DNA from: Nostoc sp. NMS9
GTDB lineage: Bacteria > Cyanobacteriota > Cyanobacteriia > Cyanobacteriales > Nostocaceae
Reading direction: 5' to 3'
Length of the DNA stretch: 64,000 nucleotides
Assembly: GCF_017114995.1 (NCBI RefSeq)
Contig: NZ_JABXKL010000015.1
Coordinates: 57,953-121,952, forward strand
Below are positions 26,838 through 33,901 of the stretch, in pieces. How positions within the stretch are numbered: position 1 is the stretch's first letter; the number at the start of each line of letters is the position of its first letter. The position numbers and the translations under genes were made by a program. The notes beneath the pieces were generated by a model, which did no database searches, had not been told where the DNA came from, and worked only from the letters and a program-made list of their open reading frames with translations.

Positions 26838-26866
26838 AGCCTTCAGCCAAAAGCTGAAGGCTTTTA
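26838..26866. terminator. Terminator hairpin of array unit 3, shared with exoD
   Basis: AGCCTTCAGC and GCTGAAGGCT pair perfectly around CAAAA. A T run follows on the plus strand, and T-rich sequence follows on the minus strand as well, so it can also end the exoD transcript, whose stop codon is at 26867. Confidence 0.75.
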
Positions 26867-27499
26867 TTATTTCAATATCGATGGCAGCAAACTGGGAGCT
26901 AACCACACTGCATAACCAATAAATCCAAATAGCAAGGTAATCAGGGCAGTTATGCCGTAGCTGATACAAATTAATAAACCGTCAGATTCGATAGTGGCAA
27001 CAGTCAAAAGTAAAATACCGATAGTCGGGATAGGATTTGTAAACGGGATTGGTAATATTAGTAATACTGTTAATAAAGAGATACAAAACCCATTAATTCG
27101 CCAAACTAAAGGATTCTGAGCTATTTTTGCTAATCGGGGACGGGCGATTTTCTGGAAAACTTTGGTAAGCCGTCCCAAATTTTGCAAAAGTAACTGGGCG
27201 AAGGAACGAGGAAATTTGTAGTTAGCGATTCTTTTCGGTAGCCAAGGCGATCGCCTTCCTAAAAGCATTTGCACTGACAACAGTAAACAAGCACCACCAA
27301 ATGGGCCTGTTAATCCCGGTGGCATAGGAAGTAAAAAAGGCAAAACTAATAATGTAATTACCAGGCTGAAGCCCCGTTCTGAGGTTTCTGTCAGAATATC
27401 ACCTAGAGTTAGAGGTTGTTCAGCTAGGCGTTGCAACAGGGACTTTATATCTTGAGAAAATCTCAGATGCATTTGGCGTGAGTTGATGCGAGTTCCCAC
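26867..27499 (-). CDS. ExoD-like exopolysaccharide synthesis protein
   Basis: The protein has 210 residues from a GTG at 27499 (an ATG at 27472 gives 201). Its pattern is that of the ExoD family: an N-terminal LAEQPLTLGDILTETSERGFS, then the first membrane segment LVITLLVLPFLLPMPPGLTGPFG, then QMLLGRRSPWLPKRI, and three further membrane helices. ExoD was first linked to exopolysaccharide production and alkali tolerance in Sinorhizobium; its biochemical activity is unknown. The stop codon abuts the third hairpin of the small array. Upstream on the same strand, after 97 bp, is a lipid kinase gene, so cotranscription is possible. Confidence 0.8.
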   Translation of the reverse strand: MGTRINSRQMHLRFSQDIKSLLQRLAEQPLTLGDILTETSERGFSLVITLLVLPFLLPMPPGLTGPFGGACLLLSVQMLLGRRSPWLPKRIANYKFPRSFAQLLLQNLGRLTKVFQKIARPRLAKIAQNPLVWRINGFCISLLTVLLILPIPFTNPIPTIGILLLTVATIESDGLLICISYGITALITLLFGFIGYAVWLAPSLLPSILK

Positions 27500-27596
27500 T
27501 TTGTACTAAAGGAAGATGAGGGAGAATAACTTCTAAACTCTGCCAATTTTAGATTTTGAATTTTGGATTGAAAGAAAATCTAAAATTGAATGACTC

Positions 27597-28481
27597 CTAA
27601 CTCCTGCTTTCTAGGGGTACAAAAACAGCTATAGCTTTAGGTATAACCCGAAAATGAGCAGGTGTGTAGGTAGTGATTTCACCATCTGTATTGATAGGGC
27701 GAGGTTTGCGAGTATGTACCTCTATTTCTTGACCTTGATGGGAGCGTACACTCTGCCAATGTATATGTCGCCCTCGTCGCATTGCGGGTAGTAATAATAT
27801 AACCTGCCACCAGTGTTCAATCTCCAAGCTATAAAGGTCTAGCCTTTGATCGTCTATTGTGGCATCGTCAGCCACTGCCATACCACCACCGTAATAGCGG
27901 CCGTTACCGACTGCAATTTGCACTGTTTTGACGCGAACCAATTCACCGTTGATCGCAATCTCTGCTGTAAAAGGTCTGGCTTCCAAAATCACTTGCAATG
28001 CAGTGGCAGCATAGGCAAATACTCCCCAACGGCGCTTAACTTCTTTGGTAAGTCGTTGGGTAATTTTTACACTCAATCCCATACTGGCAACGTTAAAAAA
28101 GTGCTTATCATTGACACAACCCAAGTCGATGCGGTGTAAATGTCCATCTGCAATAATTTTGCAAGCTTCGTTGAGGGAATTTGGGATTCCCAAAGTTCTC
28201 GCTAGATCGTTGGCAGTTCCCAGAGGCAAGATTCCCAAAGGTAACTGAGTCTCAATTAAAGCATCTACGGCAGCATTTAAAGTACCATCTCCTCCGCCAA
28301 TAATTACCAAGTCAACTTGATGCTTATAGCGAAGTATAACTTCAGCAAGATGTTTGGGATCTTCTGTAGACTCCTCAATTAAATCAAAGCCAAGTGTTTT
28401 CAGATATTGAATCGCTTCCGACAGACTCTTTTGCCCTTGGCGAGCATGACGATTTACTAACAGCAGTGCGCGGGAACTCAT
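27597..28481 (-). CDS. Lipid kinase of the YegS/diacylglycerol kinase family
   Basis: The protein has 294 residues. The N-terminal catalytic domain shows LLVNRHARQGQ, the nucleotide-binding VIIGGGDGTLNAAVDAL and ILPLGTANDLARTLGIP, all hallmark blocks of the DAGK catalytic domain. The C-terminal part carries VGNGRYYGGGMAVADDATIDD and LDLYSLE, typical of the bacterial YegS/BmrU group. It should phosphorylate a membrane lipid such as diacylglycerol or phosphatidylglycerol; the natural substrate cannot be told. The ATG at 28481 is supported by the immediate start of the conserved domain. It lies directly upstream of exoD on the same strand. Confidence 0.88.
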   Translation of the reverse strand: MSSRALLLVNRHARQGQKSLSEAIQYLKTLGFDLIEESTEDPKHLAEVILRYKHQVDLVIIGGGDGTLNAAVDALIETQLPLGILPLGTANDLARTLGIPNSLNEACKIIADGHLHRIDLGCVNDKHFFNVASMGLSVKITQRLTKEVKRRWGVFAYAATALQVILEARPFTAEIAINGELVRVKTVQIAVGNGRYYGGGMAVADDATIDDQRLDLYSLEIEHWWQVILLLPAMRRGRHIHWQSVRSHQGQEIEVHTRKPRPINTDGEITTYTPAHFRVIPKAIAVFVPLESRS

Positions 28482-28829
28482 GGGTGGTACCTTTTGTTGT
28501 TGATATGTCCAATTATCCGCATCTATGTATTCTGCTTGATGTTGACTATAAAAAAGTGTTTAGGCTGTTATGAAAGTTATCAACAATTCATTTTCCTAAC
28601 ACTTATTATATTGTGACTACTAATTTTTAATTTTTCTTGTTCTTTAGTTTAGCGCTACTATCCCTCAGTGTGTTTATCTTCAACAAATATATTTATTACT
28701 TCCTATATAAATGAACTTTAGGTATTTTTTGTGATATTAGTAACTTCTAAAAGTTTCGTAACCTTCTCTTGAAAATCGTTCAAGGATTTGGTTAAATCAA
28801 GACTTGAATATGTATTTTTTGTCATTAAT
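28482..28829. other. Intergenic stretch before the AraC gene
   Basis: This AT-rich stretch of about 350 bp has no gene. It holds the promoter of the divergent lipid kinase and perhaps that of a short plus-strand transcript ending at the hairpin at 28830. Confidence 0.4.
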
Positions 28830-28872
28830 GGTAGGTATTCCCTAGTTTATTTTTGGGAATCCTACCTTTTTT
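28830..28872 (+). terminator. Orphan intrinsic terminator upstream of the AraC gene
   Basis: GGTAGGTATTCCC and GGGAATCCTACC form a strong stem around an AT-rich loop, followed by TTTTTT at 28867-28872. No coding region lies upstream on this strand, and the AraC gene starts 52 bp later. It may end a small RNA or attenuate transcription into the regulator. Confidence 0.7.
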
Positions 28873-28924
28873 GTGATCAAAATACCAGCTTGTATCAATA
28901 CCTAAAATACGCTCAATTTCTTTA

Positions 28925-29773
28925 ATGAAAGCAAATCTGTCACACCCTAGAATCTGGCGATCGCAGTACCTGCAATCGATCGAGTTGGTGCATGGTGTTT
29001 CTAAACGCTATTCATTGCCCCGCCATTTTCACGAAGAACTGGAACTCGGCATCAGGCAGGGTGACGGCTGGCAGTTTAACTACCGAGGCACGATGTATAG
29101 CGTTCCATCAAATACCTTGGTGGTGACACAACCCGGCGAAGCACATTATGCTGATTCTACGAGCGATCTAGACTGCACTTTTCGAGGGCTACGGGTAGGT
29201 ATAGATTTACTTCAACAAGTTGCCACAGAAGTGGCAGGATGCAAAACAGCGCTGCCATCTTTTGGGATGCCTCTAGTCCATGACCGCGACCTTAATACAC
29301 AAATTGTTCAAGTTCATCAAGCCCTAGAACAATCCATTTCTCAGCTTGAACAACAAACATTGATCCTGAATTTGTTAGCACAATTAATTTTGCGCTGTGC
29401 AGAAAATCCGCCAAGACAAGCCAAGTTAGGGGAAGAACGTCAGCCCGTCGAGCGCATCCGGGCATATTTAGAAGACCATTACAGTCAAGAGGTTTCGTTA
29501 GAACAATTAGCACAGATTGCGAACTTGAGTTCCTTTCATCTCAATCGATCATTTTGCAAAACCTTTGGAATGCCACCCCACGCTTATCAAATTCAAGTGC
29601 GAATTTTGCAGGCAAAACGGCTGCTAAGAAAAGAGTGGTCGATCAATAAAGTAGCCGTCGAAACTGGATTTGCGAGTCAAAGCCACTTTGGCTCACACTT
29701 CAAGCGCCTTGTTTGTGTTACTCCGAGGCAATACATACAAGACAGCAAGAACGTGATAGATTTCGATGCTTAA
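28925..29773 (+). CDS. AraC-family transcriptional regulator
   Basis: The protein has 282 residues. The N-terminal cupin-like ligand domain contains RHFHEELELGIRQGDGW and VTQPGEAHYA. The C-terminal part is the double helix-turn-helix domain of the AraC family: SLEQLAQIANLSSFHLNR, FCKTFGMPPHAYQ, then INKVAVETGFASQSHFGSHF and the closing FKRLVCVTPRQY. It should bind a small molecule and activate nearby genes; the cupin and NmrA-like genes that follow on the same strand are the obvious targets. An orphan terminator lies just upstream. Confidence 0.9.
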   Translation: MKANLSHPRIWRSQYLQSIELVHGVSKRYSLPRHFHEELELGIRQGDGWQFNYRGTMYSVPSNTLVVTQPGEAHYADSTSDLDCTFRGLRVGIDLLQQVATEVAGCKTALPSFGMPLVHDRDLNTQIVQVHQALEQSISQLEQQTLILNLLAQLILRCAENPPRQAKLGEERQPVERIRAYLEDHYSQEVSLEQLAQIANLSSFHLNRSFCKTFGMPPHAYQIQVRILQAKRLLRKEWSINKVAVETGFASQSHFGSHFKRLVCVTPRQYIQDSKNVIDFDA

Positions 29774-29947
29774 ATTCATTAATCTCTCAATAGGCTTTTT
29801 ATAAATTAAGGTCGCAAGCTATGGCGACGAAGGCTGAATTGGACTCTTTAAACAATAGATTAGGTTCGCACCAAACTCAAGTTGAACCCGATTGGGAGAG
29901 CTAGCCGGCGATCGTTGTCATAACCAATTGAAATAAAGGATTTATAC

Positions 29948-30457
29948 ATGAACGCACAAAACAAGCCACAATCTTTTCAAGTCAATAATGCCGAAGGTCG
30001 CGCTTACTGGGGTATGGGCATTCTCTGGATTATGCTGGCGACTGCCGAAGATACGGATGGACAGTATTCTTGTATAGAACAGTTGGTGCCGCACGGCCCT
30101 GCTGCTGGGCCTCACATCCATGAAGCGGCAGATGAAACATTCTACATTTTGGAAGGCGAAGCAACCTTTTTTGTAGAAGACCAGCCAATTAAAGCAACCG
30201 CCGGATCGTTTGTGTCAATTCCACGAGGCACAAAACACGCTTTTCAAATCGATTCTGAAACGGCACGATTACTCAATACTTATGTGCCCGCAGGTTTTGA
30301 GTACGTGATTATGGCGACGACAGTGCCCGCAGAGGCACGTACATTGCCTCCTGCTTCGATGCCTTTTCCCAATCAAGAACAAGCTAATCAAGCGCTTGAG
30401 CAAGTCATTCAAAAGTATCCTGCGGCTAAAACCAAATTCTTACAAGGTTTCAGCTAA
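29948..30457 (+). CDS. Cupin-domain protein
   Basis: The protein has 169 residues forming one cupin barrel. Motif 1 reads GPHIHEAADETFYILEGEA with two His and a Glu as metal ligands, and motif 2 GSFVSIPRGTKHAFQ carries the last His. The size and pattern match the small quercetinase-like or pirin-like single cupins, but an enzymatic role is not shown. A weak AAAGGA box precedes the ATG. Its position between an AraC regulator and an NmrA-like reductase suggests a shared role in handling a small, perhaps aromatic, compound. Confidence 0.8.
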   Translation: MNAQNKPQSFQVNNAEGRAYWGMGILWIMLATAEDTDGQYSCIEQLVPHGPAAGPHIHEAADETFYILEGEATFFVEDQPIKATAGSFVSIPRGTKHAFQIDSETARLLNTYVPAGFEYVIMATTVPAEARTLPPASMPFPNQEQANQALEQVIQKYPAAKTKFLQGFS

Positions 30458-30593
30458 ATTACCCGACACCAGATGATCTAAGTTTGGCTTTGGCAAAGCG
30501 ATCGCTGGCGTGCAGTTGCTTTTCAGGTAATGAGTATGCCTCATTGATAGATAGCGGCAAAGGATGAATTCTGTAACCTTTACAAGGAAAATA

Positions 30594-31520
30594 ATGACGA
30601 CAAAATTGACGGCTCTGGTTGCTGGTTCTACTGGGATGCTGGGTTCTAAGATTGTTTCTGCTCTACTGGACAAAGGCAACATTGATGTTCGAGCAATGGT
30701 GCGTAGGCTTAGCCCAGCGCAGGCATCAATCGACGACAGCAATGGAGAAAATCGTAAAAAGATCGACGCAATGAAAGCCAAGGGCGCAGCGATCGTCGAA
30801 GGCAACGTGATGGAGCCTGAAACCCTACTGCCATTGTGTGCAGGGGTCGATGTTGTTGTCTCTGCTATAGGTAATAGTGAAGTGACTGTGCCAGGGCAGA
30901 AAAACTTGATTGATGCTGCCAAACAGCAGGGTGTGAAGCGGTTCATTCCCTCTGATTACTCCGTGGACTATCGCAAGCTGGACTACGGCGACAACGACAA
31001 CCTGGATAAACGCAAGGAAGTATTTGAGTATCTTCAGCAAAGTGGTTTGGAATATACCTTAGTTCTCAACGGGGTATTTATGGAGTTCATCACCTATATG
31101 CCACTGTTTGACCTAGAACATCAGACCTTTCAATACTGGGGCGATGGTGAAACGCCGCTCGATCTCACGACCACTGATGATACCGCCAAGTATGTGGCGG
31201 AAGCGGTGAGCGACCCAAGCTTGGCAAACATGGCATTGGAAGTTGCGGGTGACACACTGACCTCGAAGCAGTTGAAAGCCACTTATGAAGGGGCGACGGG
31301 CAGTAAATTAACCGAAAAATCATTGGGCAGTATCGCCGAGATGAAAGCTTGGATTACTAACAAAAAAACGTCAGCCAGCTCGCTCGAAGAGTACGTTTAC
31401 CACCAGTATATGTACGCGATGGTGTCGGGCAAGGGCAAACTTGATCGGATTGGAAATGCTCGCTATCCTCACATCAAACCCATGACAGTTAAGCAATTTC
31501 TCAGCAAAGGAGATTCGTAA
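30594..31520 (+). CDS. NmrA-like NAD(P)-binding reductase
   Basis: The protein has 308 residues from the ATG at 30594, which follows an AAGGAAA box; an ATG at 30564 is in frame but lacks one. A Rossmann motif VAGSTGMLGSKI lies at the N-terminus, with VRRLSPAQ as the likely NADP phosphate site, VVSAIGNSEV and KRFIPSDYSVDY. These match atypical SDRs of the NmrA/isoflavone reductase group, which either reduce aromatic substrates or sense redox state. It is the third gene of the AraC-cupin cassette, 136 bp after the cupin gene. Confidence 0.82.
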   Translation: MTTKLTALVAGSTGMLGSKIVSALLDKGNIDVRAMVRRLSPAQASIDDSNGENRKKIDAMKAKGAAIVEGNVMEPETLLPLCAGVDVVVSAIGNSEVTVPGQKNLIDAAKQQGVKRFIPSDYSVDYRKLDYGDNDNLDKRKEVFEYLQQSGLEYTLVLNGVFMEFITYMPLFDLEHQTFQYWGDGETPLDLTTTDDTAKYVAEAVSDPSLANMALEVAGDTLTSKQLKATYEGATGSKLTEKSLGSIAEMKAWITNKKTSASSLEEYVYHQYMYAMVSGKGKLDRIGNARYPHIKPMTVKQFLSKGDS

Positions 31521-31558
31521 AACGGCGGCTTGAGTAGGAAAAGCGATGGTTAAACTCA

Positions 31559-31625
31559 GGAGTTCCTCAACCCCTTACGCCAGCTGCTACAACGGGGGGG
31601 AACCTTCGCAACGCACTGGCTCCCC
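31559..31625. repeat. Dispersed intergenic repeat
   Basis: The sequence reading agttcctcaaccccttacgc, then a run of seven Gs and cttcgcaacgcactgg, is a repeat word set common between Nostoc genes from memory. No coding potential. Confidence 0.5.
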
Positions 31626-31823
31626 TACTAACGTTAAGGAATAAGATTCAAAGTCTCTTTCCTTTTAGGAAATCGTTATTATAATTGTTTAATTTTTGGT
31701 TAAGAAAGCAATTGTATCTGTCAACTTATGCAGTGACAGATTGGCAATTGTCTAAGCTAAAGCGATCGCACCTTGAAAGCGGCTTTTTCGTGTCAATCTC
31801 TATCTGCATTTGGAATTTTGCTT

Positions 31824-32000
31824 TTATGACTTTTTCGGGTCGGTGTCGCCACCAATAATTGCTTGAAACACGTCACTTAGTAAAAATAAAAACGCCGAAA
31901 CTAATACTAGAAGCATTAAACTAGCAAGGGCTGCAAAGGGAGAGATGATAAACAAAATTAAAAGCCCAAACATCAAAATCTTTAGTAATGTCTTATTCAT
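31824..32000 (-). CDS. Small hydrophobic membrane protein
   Basis: This 58-residue open frame starts at the ATG at 32000 and stops at 31824. It is very hydrophobic: KTLLKILMFGLLILFIISPF, then a short turn and LMLLVLVSAFLFLLSDVFQ, giving two membrane helices in a hairpin, followed by IIGGDTDPKKS outside. The strict alternation of hydrophobic helices and charged ends is unlikely in random sequence. Similar two-helix small proteins are common in cyanobacteria, but their functions are mostly unknown. It lies upstream of arfB in the opposite sense of the NmrA cassette. Confidence 0.6.
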   Translation of the reverse strand: MNKTLLKILMFGLLILFIISPFAALASLMLLVLVSAFLFLLSDVFQAIIGGDTDPKKS

Positions 32001-32049
32001 CTTGTTTCACATTTAATAATAAGTGTGTGTTCTACACATAACAGATGAA

Positions 32050-32466
32050 TCAACAATCTGTCACCTGCCCTCTGTTATATTTAATCTGTGCACGCTTACT
32101 TTTGTGGTCAAGGCGCTTTCTTTGAGAACTGCGAGTTGGTTTGGTGGGTTTGCGTTTTATTGTCACGACAACTGCGCTTTGAATGAGTTCTCGAAGTCGT
32201 CTCAACGCTGACTCACGATTGTTCTCTTGGCTTCGATGTTCTTGGGCTTTAATTACAACTACTCCTTCTTGGTTAATACGTCGATCGTTGAGCTTTAAAA
32301 GCTGTTGTTTATAATAATCGGGTAATGATGAAGCTGCAATATCAAAGCGCAAATGGATCGCGGTAGAAACCTTATTCACATTTTGACCTCCCGCTCCTTG
32401 GGAGCGAATTGCAGTAATTTCAATTTCAGTCTGTGGGATAATAACATTGTTGGAAATTTGCAGCAT
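32050..32466 (-). CDS. arfB: Ribosome-rescue peptidyl-tRNA hydrolase ArfB
   Basis: The protein has 138 residues, the standard length. The GGQ catalytic motif lies in SQGAGGQNVNKVSTA at about residue 26, followed by the RF-like core (HLRFDI, DRRINQEGVVVIKAQEHRSQ). The C-terminal tail is strongly basic (KRKPTKPTRSSQRKRLDHK, then SKRAQIK), as needed to enter the empty mRNA channel of stalled ribosomes. ArfB releases the nascent chain from non-stop complexes. An S4-domain gene lies 47 bp upstream on the same strand. Confidence 0.92.
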   Translation of the reverse strand: MLQISNNVIIPQTEIEITAIRSQGAGGQNVNKVSTAIHLRFDIAASSLPDYYKQQLLKLNDRRINQEGVVVIKAQEHRSQENNRESALRRLRELIQSAVVVTIKRKPTKPTRSSQRKRLDHKSKRAQIKYNRGQVTDC

Positions 32467-32513
32467 TACTCACAAGGCAAAAGAGAAACTTGTAACTTTG
32501 GGCTAACTTTTCT

Positions 32514-32768
32514 TTACTCGGTTTGTTCGCTTAAATCTATCATTACATCTGGGTGTTCATTGTTGTTCAAATTCACTTCTAAAGTCTGTCCTTGGATTGT
32601 CACTTTATCGCCCGGTACTAGTCGCCGTCCTCGTCGAGTTTCCAGCATACCGTTTACTTGGACATCACCACCTTGAATCATCAGCTTGGCTTGACCTCCA
32701 GTTGGCACTATACCCATCAATTTTAAAAATTGATTTAACTTAATTGTGTTGTCTCTAATTTTCTTCAT
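32514..32768 (-). CDS. Small S4 RNA-binding protein (YbcJ-like)
   Basis: The protein has 84 residues and is essentially a single S4 domain: IKLNQFLKLMGIVPTGGQAKLM, the turn GGDVQVNG, RRGRRLVPGD and VTIQGQTLEV. YbcJ-like proteins are stand-alone S4 proteins thought to bind structured RNA or ribosomal particles. Its place just upstream of arfB suggests a translation-quality setting. The ATG is at 32768. Confidence 0.88.
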   Translation of the reverse strand: MKKIRDNTIKLNQFLKLMGIVPTGGQAKLMIQGGDVQVNGMLETRRGRRLVPGDKVTIQGQTLEVNLNNNEHPDVMIDLSEQTE

Positions 32769-32899
32769 AGTAAATAAATGTATACGATCTTAATTGTATC
32801 GTGGGCTTCTCAAGCCAAAGCGTAAATCTGTTACACCACATAATCAGCTAAGTACAGCATTTCATTAATTTGTAGTAAATTAAATTTGGTCATACCCTG

Positions 32900-33046
32900 C
32901 AATGGCATTGTGTTGGCAAACAATGCCATTGTGTTGGCAAACAATGCCATTGCGTCGGCAAACAATGTCATTGCGTCGGCAAACAATGTCATTGCGTCGG
33001 CGAACAATGCCATTGTGTTGGCAAACAATGCCATTGCGTCGCCTTG
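32900..33046. repeat. 21 bp minisatellite, seven units
   Basis: Seven consecutive 21 bp units follow the pattern CAATGnCATTGnGTnGGCAAA. Each unit contains the palindrome CAATGnCATTG. Two variants alternate in blocks (TGTTGG and CGTCGG). Because 21 is a multiple of three, open frames run through it in several frames on both strands; these are not genes. Confidence 0.92.
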
Positions 33047-33901
33047 CGTTTAACAACGTTATGCTTTTACGCAAAACTTTGCTGAGAAATGTGAATTTAC
33101 AGCAGTTTTCATTTAATTGAACCGTATATGTTGTGTAAGCACAGCAATGCTCATTGGTGTCAACTTAAGCTCAAGTGCTGTCCCACATACGCTTTACCCC
33201 TCCCCTTACCAACTACCGTGTATACAGAAGTCAAATTACCCCCCTTAGAAAAGGGGGAAACAGGAATCTAGTTCCCTCCCCAATGCATCGGGGAGGGTTA
33301 GGGTGGGGTAAAACCGTGATTTCTCAGCTATTTCAGACTTGTGTATACACGGTAGTTAAGCTGTTGTACATACAAGTTGCACAATTTAAATTGTGGGTAA
33401 GAACTTCAAACCCTCTCCCCTGCTCCCCTGCTCCTCTGCTCCCCTGCGGTCTCAATGTGTAAATTAAGTACTTAACAGCTTACCAAGGGGAGGGGCGGTT
33501 TTGGATTTAGACAAAACTGGGGTGGGGTGATGGGGATCGTAATGGTTAAGTGAATGAACTCAATATCAAGTCTTGACAAGGGTTTCATGTTAAGTTAACA
33601 CCAATGAACAATGCTGTACTTCTACTGCGTGGTGTATTTACCTGAAAATTGCTAATTTTATTAATTGGCTGTGGTGGAGCGACGCCGAATAGCCTGCACT
33701 TCTCTACGAGACGCTGCGCGTAGCTTGCTTCAACGAAGTGGTACGGCATGGTTCGACTCCGCTCAGTGACCGTCGTAGATATCGCTCTAACAAAAACTCT
33801 AATACCAGTTTATTATCTATAATGTTGATCGACAAAACTGCCAGATATGGGCTAAAAACTAGTCTGGAAGGTTCTTTTAGTGTGTTCAGGGGACTGGATC
33901 T
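33047..33901. other. Repeat-rich intergenic region before the helicase gene
   Basis: The region holds an inverted-repeat element (33211-33357), a ctcccctg short tandem repeat (about 33413-33445) and a dispersed repeat with ctctacgagacgctgcgc (33699-33770). No gene was recognised. The promoter of the helicase should lie in the last 130 bases but could not be assigned. Confidence 0.6.
33211..33357. mobile_element. MITE-like element (147 bp)
   Basis: The terminal inverted repeats are 22 bp (AACTACCGTGTATACAGAAG and its partner ending CACGGTAGTT) with two mismatches. The interior contains words such as ccccttagaaaaggggg and gggagggttagggtgggg, but no coding capacity. Confidence 0.7.

Larger units (their letters stand above)
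26501..26866 (+). ncRNA. Three tandem units, each ending in an intrinsic terminator: candidate small RNA array
   Basis: Units begin at 26501, 26650 and 26791 (periods 149 and 141 bp; the third is cut short by exoD). Each has the core aaagcgga, then tagatgcacc, then a terminator hairpin and T run. A TATAAT box in the spacer of units 1 and 2 (26628-26633 and 26769-26774) sits about 70 bp before the next hairpin, so units 2 and 3 could each yield an RNA of roughly 80-90 nt. The stems vary while keeping their pairing. The arrangement recalls the tandem NsiR1 RNAs of Anabaena, but the sequence was not recognised as that family. Confidence 0.5.

Noticed and set aside
26501-26866. Identification as the NsiR1 array
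   Set aside because: Known NsiR1 repeats lie near hetF, and the unit length and sequence here do not match what I know of that RNA; only the layout is similar.
32900-33046. Possible CRISPR array
   Set aside because: The 21 bp units are directly adjacent without spacers, so it is a minisatellite.
32831-33120. Several repeat-encoded open frames on both strands
   Set aside because: They exist only because the 21 bp minisatellite has a period divisible by three; the products are simple repeats in every frame.
33740-33775. ggttcgactccg sequence resembling a tRNA T-arm
   Set aside because: No acceptor stem, anticodon arm or D-arm fits around it; it belongs to a dispersed repeat.
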